A stretch of 12,599 bases of DNA from Cellvibrionales bacterium UBA2511 (lineage in GTDB: Bacteria; Pseudomonadota; Gammaproteobacteria; Pseudomonadales; Porticoccaceae): the NCBI GenBank assembly GCA_002341315.1, contig DDNV01000090.1, positions 30,858 through 43,456 of the forward strand. Reading direction: 5' to 3'. Under the pieces are notes generated by a model. It saw only the letters and a program-made list of their open reading frames with translations. It was not told where the DNA came from and made no database searches. Position numbers and translations under genes: made by a program. Of this stretch, positions 6,617 through 12,599 are shown one piece after another. How positions within the stretch are numbered: position 1 is the first letter of the stretch; every line of letters starts with the position of its first letter.

Positions 6617-7891
6617 CTAGCCGAAGATGCTCTTGATTATATAGAAGAACAGAATGGCCAGTCCGGCGCCAGCGGGCAGGGTCACCAGCCAGGACATAAA
6701 AATTGTGCCGACGACGCGCAGATTGAGGGCTGCGATGCCGCGGGCCAACCCGACACCCAGTACGGCACCGACCAACGTGTGCGTCGTGGAGATTGGCAGG
6801 CCAGTGCCCGATGCCAGTACCACGGTTGCCGCCGCACCCAACTCGGCGGCAAAGCCCCGACTCGGGGTCAACTCGGTAATCTTTTTCCCCACGGTGCCCA
6901 TGACTTTGAAGCCATAGGTGGCCAGCCCCAATATGATGCCAATTCCGCCAAGTAACAGAATCCAGCGCGGCATTACAGCTTGTGCCTCAACAGCCCCCGA
7001 GTTGATCACGCTGACGACGGCCGCTAGTGGACCGACCGCATTGGCCACATCATTGGAACCATGGGCAAATGCCATGGCGCAGGCGGTGAAGATCATCAGC
7101 ACGGCAAAAACCCGTTCCACGCTGGCAAACCGGTTGTTTTTCTCCGCTGCTTCATCCCGTTTAACCCGTTGCAGTAGCAGGGTTCCCAGAGCCATGACCA
7201 GCAGGCCGATCACAATGGCAATCAGCGTACATTGGCCGAAAGAGAGGCTGATGCCCATGTCCCGGAAAACATATTTGACCCCTTTGAGCATGGTTACCAT
7301 GGCAATCAGAAAGCCGACGGCAAACATGTAAAAGGGAATAATTTTCTTGGCCCGCATGAACGGGTCGTCCTGGGTCAGGATCAGCTTTTGTACACTGCGA
7401 AACAGCATGTAAGAGAGAGCCCCCGCTAGCAATGGTGAGACGACCCAGCTGGCGACGATATTGCCCACCTTGCCCCAATTGACTGAATCCACAGAAATTC
7501 CCACTGCTGCAAAGCCAACAATGGCACCCACGATGGAATGCGTGGTCGAGACCGGCCAGCCCATGATGCTGGCCAACATCAGCCAGGTCCCCGCAGCCAG
7601 CAACGCCGACATCATACCGAATACCAGCAGTTCGGGTGAGTTGGCCAGTACTGATGGATCAATGATGCCTTTGCGTATGGTGTCTGTGACGGCACCGCCC
7701 GCGAGATAGGCGCCGGCAAACTCAAAGACCATGGCGATGAGTATGGCCTGTTTGACAGTCAGCGCCCTGGAGCCCACTGAGGTGCCCATGGCGTTGGCCA
7801 CATCGTTGGCCCCGACTCCCCAGGCCATAAATACGCCAAATACACAGGCGAGGATAATCAATAACTGACCGTGTTCAGCAAGTAGGGTCAT
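6617..7891 (-). CDS. pit: PiT-family low-affinity inorganic phosphate transporter
   Basis: An inner-membrane carrier that takes up phosphate (often as a metal-phosphate complex or with Na+) using the cation gradient. The 424-residue protein shows the two inverted PiT signature repeats: GVGANDVANAMG (25-36) and AHGSNDVANAVG (about 277-288), each followed by a glycine-rich GxxVG/GPL stretch and STTHxxVGA (twice: VSTTHSIVGA and ISTTHTLVGA). About ten to twelve hydrophobic helices are visible, with a charged cytoplasmic loop (KRDEAAEKNNR) in the middle. The upstream DUF47 gene lies 29 bp away on the same strand, the usual order of a DUF47-pit operon. The Shine-Dalgarno before the ATG is weak (GGGAA about 9 bases upstream), so translational coupling to DUF47 is possible. 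Confidence 0.94.
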   Translation of the reverse strand: MTLLAEHGQLLIILACVFGVFMAWGVGANDVANAMGTSVGSRALTVKQAILIAMVFEFAGAYLAGGAVTDTIRKGIIDPSVLANSPELLVFGMMSALLAAGTWLMLASIMGWPVSTTHSIVGAIVGFAAVGISVDSVNWGKVGNIVASWVVSPLLAGALSYMLFRSVQKLILTQDDPFMRAKKIIPFYMFAVGFLIAMVTMLKGVKYVFRDMGISLSFGQCTLIAIVIGLLVMALGTLLLQRVKRDEAAEKNNRFASVERVFAVLMIFTACAMAFAHGSNDVANAVGPLAAVVSVINSGAVEAQAVMPRWILLLGGIGIILGLATYGFKVMGTVGKKITELTPSRGFAAELGAAATVVLASGTGLPISTTHTLVGAVLGVGLARGIAALNLRVVGTIFMSWLVTLPAGAGLAILFFYIIKSIFG

Positions 7892-7920
7892 TGGTTTGAA
7901 TTCCCGTTTTCTGGTTTTGG

Positions 7921-8601
7921 TTACCGGGCGAGAAGCAACTGTAGTTTGCCGCCCACACTCTGAGACAGATCGGCGACTTCGCCAATGATATCGATGACTT
8001 GATAAAGAAATATCACGTTGATCGGGGGTAAATCGAGTTCAAGTTTGAACAGATGATGCCGGATAGTCTGCTCGAGGTGATCGCTTCTGTCTTCCAGCTT
8101 ATCCAGGTCGTGGATCAGGTTTTCCACAAAGTCCACTTCCTTGCCGCTGAAACCAACTTCGAGCAGTTCATCGAGCTCATTTATGGCCTTGTGCGCCTGA
8201 CGGCAGGCTTCAATTGCCGATCCGACAAATTCGCTCATCTTTTCCTGCAGAGGTTTCGGGATCACCATTTTTCGGCCAAGCATCAGGCCGGCGATATCCT
8301 TGGAGCGGTTGGCAATGCGATCCTGCTGGCTGAGCATGTTAAGCAGATCGGTACGGTCCATTGGCATAAACAGGCTTTTGGGCAATTGCAGACGAAGTTC
8401 CCGCTTCATAACATCGGCCTGATGCTCCAGGTCTGACATGTCGTCGAACACCTTGTCGGCCTGTTGCCAGTCTTCTCTTATGGCTGCGGCCAGAAAATCT
8501 GCGAGTTTCTCGGTACAGGAAACGACCACCGTCATATGGGCTTGCAGAGGGCTGATGGGGGACTTGCCAAAGAGGTTGGAGAGAGGATTGCTGAAAACCA
8601 T
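7921..8601 (-). CDS. DUF47 / PhoU-like phosphate transport accessory protein (TIGR00153 family)
   Basis: A 226-residue cytoplasmic, all-helical protein of the family encoded beside Pit carriers; the partner in Sinorhizobium meliloti is OrfA of orfA-pit. The exact job is not settled: like PhoU it is thought to bind metal ions and modulate the carrier. Visible signs are the N-terminus NPLSNLFGKSPISPLQAHM, acidic E/D-xxx-D helices (DLEHQADVMKRELR; QQDRIANRSKDIAGLM; DLDKLEDRSDHLEQ) and the family C-terminus IDIIGEVADLSQSVGGKLQLLL. The ATG at 8601 has AGAGGA (8608-8613) six bases upstream, which fixes the start. It is the first gene of the operon and sits behind a good sigma70-like promoter overlapped by a Pho-box-like repeat. 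Confidence 0.9.
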   Translation of the reverse strand: MVFSNPLSNLFGKSPISPLQAHMTVVVSCTEKLADFLAAAIREDWQQADKVFDDMSDLEHQADVMKRELRLQLPKSLFMPMDRTDLLNMLSQQDRIANRSKDIAGLMLGRKMVIPKPLQEKMSEFVGSAIEACRQAHKAINELDELLEVGFSGKEVDFVENLIHDLDKLEDRSDHLEQTIRHHLFKLELDLPPINVIFLYQVIDIIGEVADLSQSVGGKLQLLLAR

Positions 8602-8630
8602 GGGATGTCCTCTGTTCGTTGTAGGGCGCG

Positions 8631-8659
8631 AGTATAAGAATCTGTCACATAAATGTCAC
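8631..8659 (-). promoter_or_regulatory. Sigma70-like promoter of the DUF47-pit operon
   Basis: Read leftward: GTGACA as the -35 box (8654-8659, five of six consensus bases), a 17-base spacer, and TATACT as the -10 box (8631-8636, five of six). The predicted transcript start is near 8624, leaving a short leader of about 20 bases that holds the ribosome site AGAGGA. It is the best-scoring promoter by eye in the window. Confidence 0.7.
8642..8659 (+). promoter_or_regulatory. Candidate Pho box (PhoB site), in reverse orientation to the operon
   Basis: Two heptamers, CTGTCAC (8642-8648) and ATGTCAC (8653-8659), repeat directly at 11-bp spacing with an A/T-only 4-bp spacer (ATAA). This is the layout of the PhoB site, and 12 of 14 heptamer bases fit CTGTCA(T/C). 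The repeats read on the plus strand while the operon reads on the minus strand, and the second one coincides with the -35 box, so a bound PhoB would more easily block than assist polymerase. The half-sites are direct rather than inverted, which argues against a CRP site. Confidence 0.55.
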
Positions 8660-8699
8660 ATTTTTGCTCAAGTAAAATGACGAATGATTCAGTATGAAC

Positions 8700-10772
8700 C
8701 TAAACCTGGCTGAAATGATCGGTCTCCCCCAGCCAGCGACGAATAATGGCGTCCACCCGGTCGGGGTTTTTTGCGAGCATCTTTTCGGCGGTGCTCCGGA
8801 TTTTCGGTAGCATGTGGCCGTCGCGTTGCAGGTCAGCGATACGCAGCACGACATCGCCGGTTTGCCGGGTGCCCAGCACTTCGCCGGGGCCGCGCAGCTG
8901 CAGGTCTTTCTCGGCAATCTGAAAGCCATCGTTGGTTTGCCGCATGATGGCCAAGCGCTGACTGCCAGCGGCGGAGAGTGGTGGGCTGTAGAGCAGGACA
9001 CAATAACTTTCCGCCTGACCACGGCCCACCCGTCCTCTCAGTTGATGCAATTGTGCCAGTCCCAATCGCTCTGGATTTTCGATGACCATCAAGCTGGCAT
9101 TGGGCACGTCAACACCCACTTCGATCACTGTGGTGGCAACCAGTAGTTGGATTTCTCCCGCTTTAAAGGCCGACATGGTGGCAGCCTTTTCGGCCGGTTT
9201 GAGTCTGCCGTGAATGAGTCCAATAGGCAACTCGGGCAACAACAGGTGCAAGGCATCTGCGGTCGCTTCCGCGGCCTCCGCTTCGAGTAAATCCGACTCC
9301 TCAATCAGGGTACAGACCCAGTAGGTCTGGCATCCCTGCGCACATGCATTGCGTACCCGCTCTACCACTTCAAGACGACGCTGGTTGGAAATGACCACGG
9401 TGCTGACCGGTGAGCGCCCCGGTGGCAGCTCATCGATGATGGAGCAGTCAAGATCCGCGTAGGCGCTCATCGCGAGGGTCCGGGGTATCGGTGTCGCGGT
9501 CATCACCAGTTGGTGGGGGATCTGGCCATGCTGTCCCTTGTTGCGCAGGGCAAGACGCTGATGCACGCCAAATCGGTGCTGCTCATCGATCATGATCAGG
9601 CCAAGATTGTGGAACTGAACCTGTTCCTGAAAAAGCGCATGGGTGCCGATGGCAATCTGGGCATCACCAGTGCCGATCATTGCTAGCTGTCTTTCACGGG
9701 CCTTCCCCTTGACCTTGCCCGTGAGCCAGGCGATCTGAATACCCAGTGGTTCCAGCCATTGCGTGAAATTATTGCGGTGCTGCTCGGCCAGTATCTCGGT
9801 GGGAGCCATCAGGGCCACCTGCCGTCCGCTGGCGACACATTGTAATGCTGCTATTGCGCTGACGACGGTTTTTCCGGAGCCCACATCGCCCTGTAACAGT
9901 CGCAACATCGGGCAGGTTTGCTCCAGATCCTGTTTGATTTCCTGACTGACCCGTTGCTGGGCGTTGGTCAGTGGAAATGGCAGGGACGCCAGAAACTCCA
10001 GCAGCACCTTATCATCGCCTTTGAGCTCAGGGGCCTGGTGTTGTCTGATGGCCTGCCGAAGTCGCAGCAGACTGAGCTGATGGGCCAGCATTTCTTCATA
10101 AGCCAGGCGCTGTTGGGCCGGGTGTTCGCCACTGGCCAGCAGATCGAGCGGTGCATCGGTCGGTGGTTGGTGAAGGAATTGTATGGCGTCTTCCAGGGAT
10201 GGTGCTGCGTTGTCCTGTTCAAGAAATTCAGTCAGTGATCGGTCGCTCACCAGGGCGAGAGCCTGATCAATAATGGTTCGTAACCGCTGTTGGTTCACAC
10301 CCTCTGAAACGGGGTAAACCGCTGTCAGATGCTGTTGAAGCGGCTGTTTCTCCGGATTTTCGTCGAGGAACTGGTACTCGGGATGGTACATCTCAAGTCC
10401 GGTGCCCCCCGCACGGACTTCGCCAAAGCAGCGCAGCTTGCCTCCCCGGGCAAGGTTTTGTCGCTGGGCCGTGGAGAAATGAAAAAATCGCAGAGTGATA
10501 ATCCCTGTGTGATCCTGTACCCGGCAGATCAGACTGCGGCGTCGGCCAAAAGCCAGATCGCAGCCGCGAATATCTCCTTCGATGACGACATCACTGTTGG
10601 GTTGAAGTGCGCCGATCGGTGTAATTCGAGTGCGATCCAGATAGCGGATAGGCAAGTGGAACAGCAGATCCTGGACACTGTGAATACGCAGCCTGGCCAG
10701 CTTCATGGCAAGTTGGGTTCCGACTCCCTTCAGGCGGGTAACCGGCAGCCTTTCAAGAACAATTTCGCTCAT
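8700..10772 (-). CDS. recG: ATP-dependent DNA helicase RecG
   Basis: A superfamily 2 translocase that reverses stalled replication forks and remodels branched DNA in repair and recombination. The 690-residue length is typical. The N-terminal wedge domain (about 1-160) starts with LERLPVTRLKGVG and contains the OB-fold. Helicase motifs follow: Walker A GDVGSGKT (295-302), APTEILAEQH, IGTHALFQ, DEQHRFGVHQR (motif II DEQH, about 395-398), MTATPIPRTLAM, then the second lobe with TTVIEVGVDVPNA and QLRGRVGRG (about 577-585), and the family C-terminus FQIAEKDLQLRGPGEVLGTRQTG. The ATG overlaps the oxyR stop by 4 bp (ATGA), so translation is probably coupled. No terminator hairpin is evident in the 98 bp after the stop. 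Confidence 0.97.
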   Translation of the reverse strand: MSEIVLERLPVTRLKGVGTQLAMKLARLRIHSVQDLLFHLPIRYLDRTRITPIGALQPNSDVVIEGDIRGCDLAFGRRRSLICRVQDHTGIITLRFFHFSTAQRQNLARGGKLRCFGEVRAGGTGLEMYHPEYQFLDENPEKQPLQQHLTAVYPVSEGVNQQRLRTIIDQALALVSDRSLTEFLEQDNAAPSLEDAIQFLHQPPTDAPLDLLASGEHPAQQRLAYEEMLAHQLSLLRLRQAIRQHQAPELKGDDKVLLEFLASLPFPLTNAQQRVSQEIKQDLEQTCPMLRLLQGDVGSGKTVVSAIAALQCVASGRQVALMAPTEILAEQHRNNFTQWLEPLGIQIAWLTGKVKGKARERQLAMIGTGDAQIAIGTHALFQEQVQFHNLGLIMIDEQHRFGVHQRLALRNKGQHGQIPHQLVMTATPIPRTLAMSAYADLDCSIIDELPPGRSPVSTVVISNQRRLEVVERVRNACAQGCQTYWVCTLIEESDLLEAEAAEATADALHLLLPELPIGLIHGRLKPAEKAATMSAFKAGEIQLLVATTVIEVGVDVPNASLMVIENPERLGLAQLHQLRGRVGRGQAESYCVLLYSPPLSAAGSQRLAIMRQTNDGFQIAEKDLQLRGPGEVLGTRQTGDVVLRIADLQRDGHMLPKIRSTAEKMLAKNPDRVDAIIRRWLGETDHFSQV

Positions 10773-11701
10773 GCAGCACAGGGTGGGCAGCTGGGTAGTG
10801 AGTTCATTTTGATGGCATCCCGCAGTGCATCGACCGCCTTGTGTCGCGGAAAACTGGCCCGCCAGGCCAGCGCCACCGTTCGGCAGGGAACCGGATCCGC
10901 AAAAGGTCTGGTAATCAGTAAGCCGTCCCTGTAGCCAGCGCCGATAGCTGCGGATTGCGGCAGAATGGTAATGCCCAGTCGGGAGGCGACCATATGACGC
11001 AGGGTCTCCAGCGAGCTGCCTTCACTGTGGGTACGAATCTGGCTCTGGGTTTCATCGAGGTGCTTGTTCAGGTTCGGTAAAGCTTCCCTGACCTGGTCGC
11101 CAAAGCAGTGGCCCTCGCCAAGCAATAGGACATTCTCGTCGTCCAGGTCGACGGGACGGATAGTCTTCTTTTTGCCCAGGGGGTGATCTTCGGGCATTAA
11201 TACGACAAAAGGTTCAGAGAACAGTGGTTGAGTAACCACGTCTGGTTCAGTAAATGGCAGCGCCACGATAATCACGTCCAGTTCCCCCTTGCGCAGTCGC
11301 TGTCGCAGTGTGGCGGTAAAGCCCTCTTCTACCACTAGCGGCATTTGTGGCACAGCCTTTTGCAAGGCCGGAATGAAGTGTGGAAACAGGTATGGGCCAA
11401 TGGTAAAAATAGCACCCACATAGAGTGGCGCCTTGAGCTGGTCTCTGCCGGCTGAGGCAATATCCTTGATGGACGCGCTTTCCTCCAGCACCCTTTGTGC
11501 TTGGGCAACCACCTGCTCGCCGATGGGGGTCGGTCGCACGCTGTTCTTGGAGCGTTCAAAAAGATCAACTCCCAGTTCCTGCTCGAGTTTTTTGACGGCG
11601 ATACTCAGTGTAGGTTGACTCACATGGCATAACTCTGCCGCCTGGCCAAAGTGTTGCTGTTGTGCCAATGTGACGATATAGCGTAATTCCGTTAAGGTCA
11701 T
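10769..11701 (-). CDS. oxyR: OxyR-type LysR-family peroxide regulator lacking the Cys208 equivalent
   Basis: A cytoplasmic LysR-type regulator; OxyR senses hydrogen peroxide through Cys199 and switches on catalase and peroxidase genes. The 310 residues hold an N-terminal winged helix-turn-helix (about 1-60, LAQQQHFGQAAELCHVSQPT), the linker helix, and a two-lobed sensor domain. OxyR marks are GAIFTIGPYLFP (with Thr100) and GEGHCF, which puts Cys at exactly 199. Gene order also fits: it overlaps recG by 4 bp, as the oxyR-recG pair of Pseudomonas suggests. Odd points: residue 208, the resolving Cys in E. coli, is Leu (TTA codon at 11078-11080); residue 201, usually Arg, is Gly; and the tail carries a CPPC pair (305-308). 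ATG 11701 has AGGAGT (11710-11715) eight bases upstream. It could be a divergent OxyR paralogue. Confidence 0.87.
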   Translation of the reverse strand: MTLTELRYIVTLAQQQHFGQAAELCHVSQPTLSIAVKKLEQELGVDLFERSKNSVRPTPIGEQVVAQAQRVLEESASIKDIASAGRDQLKAPLYVGAIFTIGPYLFPHFIPALQKAVPQMPLVVEEGFTATLRQRLRKGELDVIIVALPFTEPDVVTQPLFSEPFVVLMPEDHPLGKKKTIRPVDLDDENVLLLGEGHCFGDQVREALPNLNKHLDETQSQIRTHSEGSSLETLRHMVASRLGITILPQSAAIGAGYRDGLLITRPFADPVPCRTVALAWRASFPRHKAVDALRDAIKMNSLPSCPPCAA

Positions 11702-11765
11702 ACGATGGTACTCCTGCCACTAATACGCCAATAATAGCCAAAGCAAATTGAAAAAGGAAAGACGA
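11702..11765. promoter_or_regulatory. Divergent regulatory region between oxyR and the SDR gene
   Basis: These 64 bp must hold the oxyR ribosome site (AGGAGT, 11710-11715, minus strand) and that of the SDR gene (AAGGA, 11754-11758, plus strand), plus at least one promoter. A possible oxyR -10 box, TATTAT, lies on the minus strand at about 11731-11736, with no good -35 box. LysR regulators usually repress themselves from such a divergent region, so an OxyR operator here is likely, but I see no clean ATAG-N7-CTAT site. Confidence 0.4.
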
Positions 11766-12599
11766 TTGAAAGTATTATTTATTGGTTGTGGTGACATCGG
11801 GGTTCGTTGCATTCACAGGCTGCAGATGCTGGAGGGGTGGACAGGCTTGGCGATGCGTCGCCATCGGGACCGGCTGCCTGCGACAATTCCATCGGTAACG
11901 GGAGATATTTGCGACACCCCTCATCTCACTGAGTTGCTGCGTAAAGGTGGTATTAATGCCATTGTCGTTACGCTGACGCCGGGGGAGATGAGTGACGAAG
12001 GGTATCGGGCCAGTTATGTGGCCGGTGCAGAGTCGTTGGCCAGTGCGATTCGAGACAGTGGCTGGTGTTCTGGACCAGTGCTTTGGGTGTCCAGTACGAG
12101 TGTGTATGGGCATGGCGGGGGTGAGTGGGTTGATGAATTATCGGACACCGTCCCGGCATCCTATCGTGGTGAGCGCTTACTTCAAGCAGAAGGCCTGATT
12201 AGCCAACTGTCGGTGCCCGCTGTAGTGATTCGTTACGCCGGTGTCTATGGGCCCGGTCGGGGGCGTATGCTGGCGCAACTACATAGAGGGGAGCTGGCAC
12301 CGCCACAACCTGTTCAGTGGAGTAATCGGATTCATGCAGAAGATTGCGCCGGGGTGCTGGTGCATTTGCTACAGCGCTACCGGGCCGATAAGCCGCTGCA
12401 CAGCCTCTATCTGGCAACGGATAATGAACCTGCGCCTCTCTATGACGTACATCGGTGGCTGGCACAGCAATTGGGCATAAGTATGCCTGATACCGTTGCA
12501 GCAGCCAGTGCCGGCCGAGTCGGTAATCGGCGTTGCAGTAATCGACGTCTGCTTGAAAGCGGCTATCAATTTCTCTACCCCACTTTCAGGGAAGGTTAC
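11766..12599 (+). CDS. YeeZ-like SDR-family NAD(P)-dependent epimerase/oxidoreductase, 3' end cut off
   Basis: An extended short-chain dehydrogenase-like cytoplasmic protein; the substrate is unknown. The frame stays open from TTG 11766 to the window edge (278 codons). The TTG start is supported by AAGGA (11754-11758) seven bases upstream and by the immediate Rossmann strand MKVLFIGCGDIG, with the dinucleotide loop GxGxxG at 7-12. Arginines after the second strand (AMRRHRDR, 29-36) hint at NADPH. Later landmarks are WVSSTSVYG (107-115), RYAGVYGPGR (156-165) and NRIHAEDCAG (187-196), which resemble E. coli YeeZ (about 274 residues). The usual catalytic YxxxK is degenerate: Tyr133 is followed by RGER, so Arg stands where Lys is expected. 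The near-terminal RCSNRRLLESGYQFLYPTFREGY-like block matches the family end, so only a few residues are probably missing. It is divergent from oxyR. Confidence 0.82.
   Translation, partial: MKVLFIGCGDIGVRCIHRLQMLEGWTGLAMRRHRDRLPATIPSVTGDICDTPHLTELLRKGGINAIVVTLTPGEMSDEGYRASYVAGAESLASAIRDSGWCSGPVLWVSSTSVYGHGGGEWVDELSDTVPASYRGERLLQAEGLISQLSVPAVVIRYAGVYGPGRGRMLAQLHRGELAPPQPVQWSNRIHAEDCAGVLVHLLQRYRADKPLHSLYLATDNEPAPLYDVHRWLAQQLGISMPDTVAAASAGRVGNRRCSNRRLLESGYQFLYPTFREGY

Noticed and set aside
8053..8436. A 127-residue open frame on the plus strand inside the DUF47 gene
   Set aside because: It is a shadow of a well-supported minus-strand gene, with no family resemblance or ribosome site.
8642..8659. 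The TGTGACA repeats considered as a CRP site
   Set aside because: CRP needs inverted TGTGA/TCACA halves six bases apart; these halves are direct repeats at 11 bp.
10329..10934. A 201-residue plus-strand open frame spanning the recG-oxyR junction
   Set aside because: It runs antisense to two secure genes and has low-complexity composition without motifs.
11702..11765. A classical four-part OxyR binding site (ATAG-N7-CTAT repeats)
   Set aside because: Only one CTAT and a weak GTAT at the right spacing are visible; the other two elements do not fit.
1..12599. A new multi-gene defence, mobile or biosynthetic system
   Set aside because: Every substantial frame belongs to a recognisable housekeeping, transport or regulatory family, gene spacing is normal, and there are no repeats, integrase or toxin-like genes.

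Overview
The window looks like ordinary core chromosome of a gammaproteobacterium. The best clue is the oxyR-recG pair: the genes overlap by 4 bp on the same strand, an order known from Pseudomonas. The gene contents (HemW, a two-gene DUF47-Pit phosphate module, an LpxR-type outer-membrane protein, an LplT-PlsC fusion and a GltPh-type cation symporter) suggest a free-living, probably aquatic Gram-negative. I cannot name a genus. Gene density is high, no intergenic gap exceeds about 120 bp, and I see no RNA gene, insertion sequence, CRISPR array or phage gene.

Layout, left to right. (1) The 3' part of an ArsM-type arsenite methyltransferase (+) runs off the left edge. (2) hemW (-) converges on it. 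(3) An LpxR-family lipid A deacylase (-) lies upstream of hemW. (4) Divergent from it is a fusion of an LplT-like MFS transporter with a PlsC acyltransferase (+), followed by a glutamate/aspartate-type cation symporter (+). (5) A strong hairpin, the likely terminator for both strands, separates this block from a convergent phosphate operon read leftward: a DUF47 PhoU-like protein, then pit. (6) Upstream of that operon lies a well-spaced sigma70-like promoter whose -35 box is covered by a Pho-box-like direct repeat in reverse orientation. (7) oxyR and recG (-) overlap by 4 bp. (8) Divergent from oxyR, a YeeZ-like SDR/epimerase-family gene (+) starts at TTG and runs off the right edge, probably only a few residues short of its end.

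The genes fall into small functional groups: envelope lipid turnover (LpxR-like, LplT-PlsC), solute and phosphate uptake (symporter, DUF47-Pit), and stress and genome maintenance (OxyR, RecG, arsenic methylation). I found no new multi-gene system. The observations most worth following are the reverse Pho-box-like site over the DUF47-pit promoter and an OxyR that keeps Cys199 but has Leu in place of the resolving Cys208.
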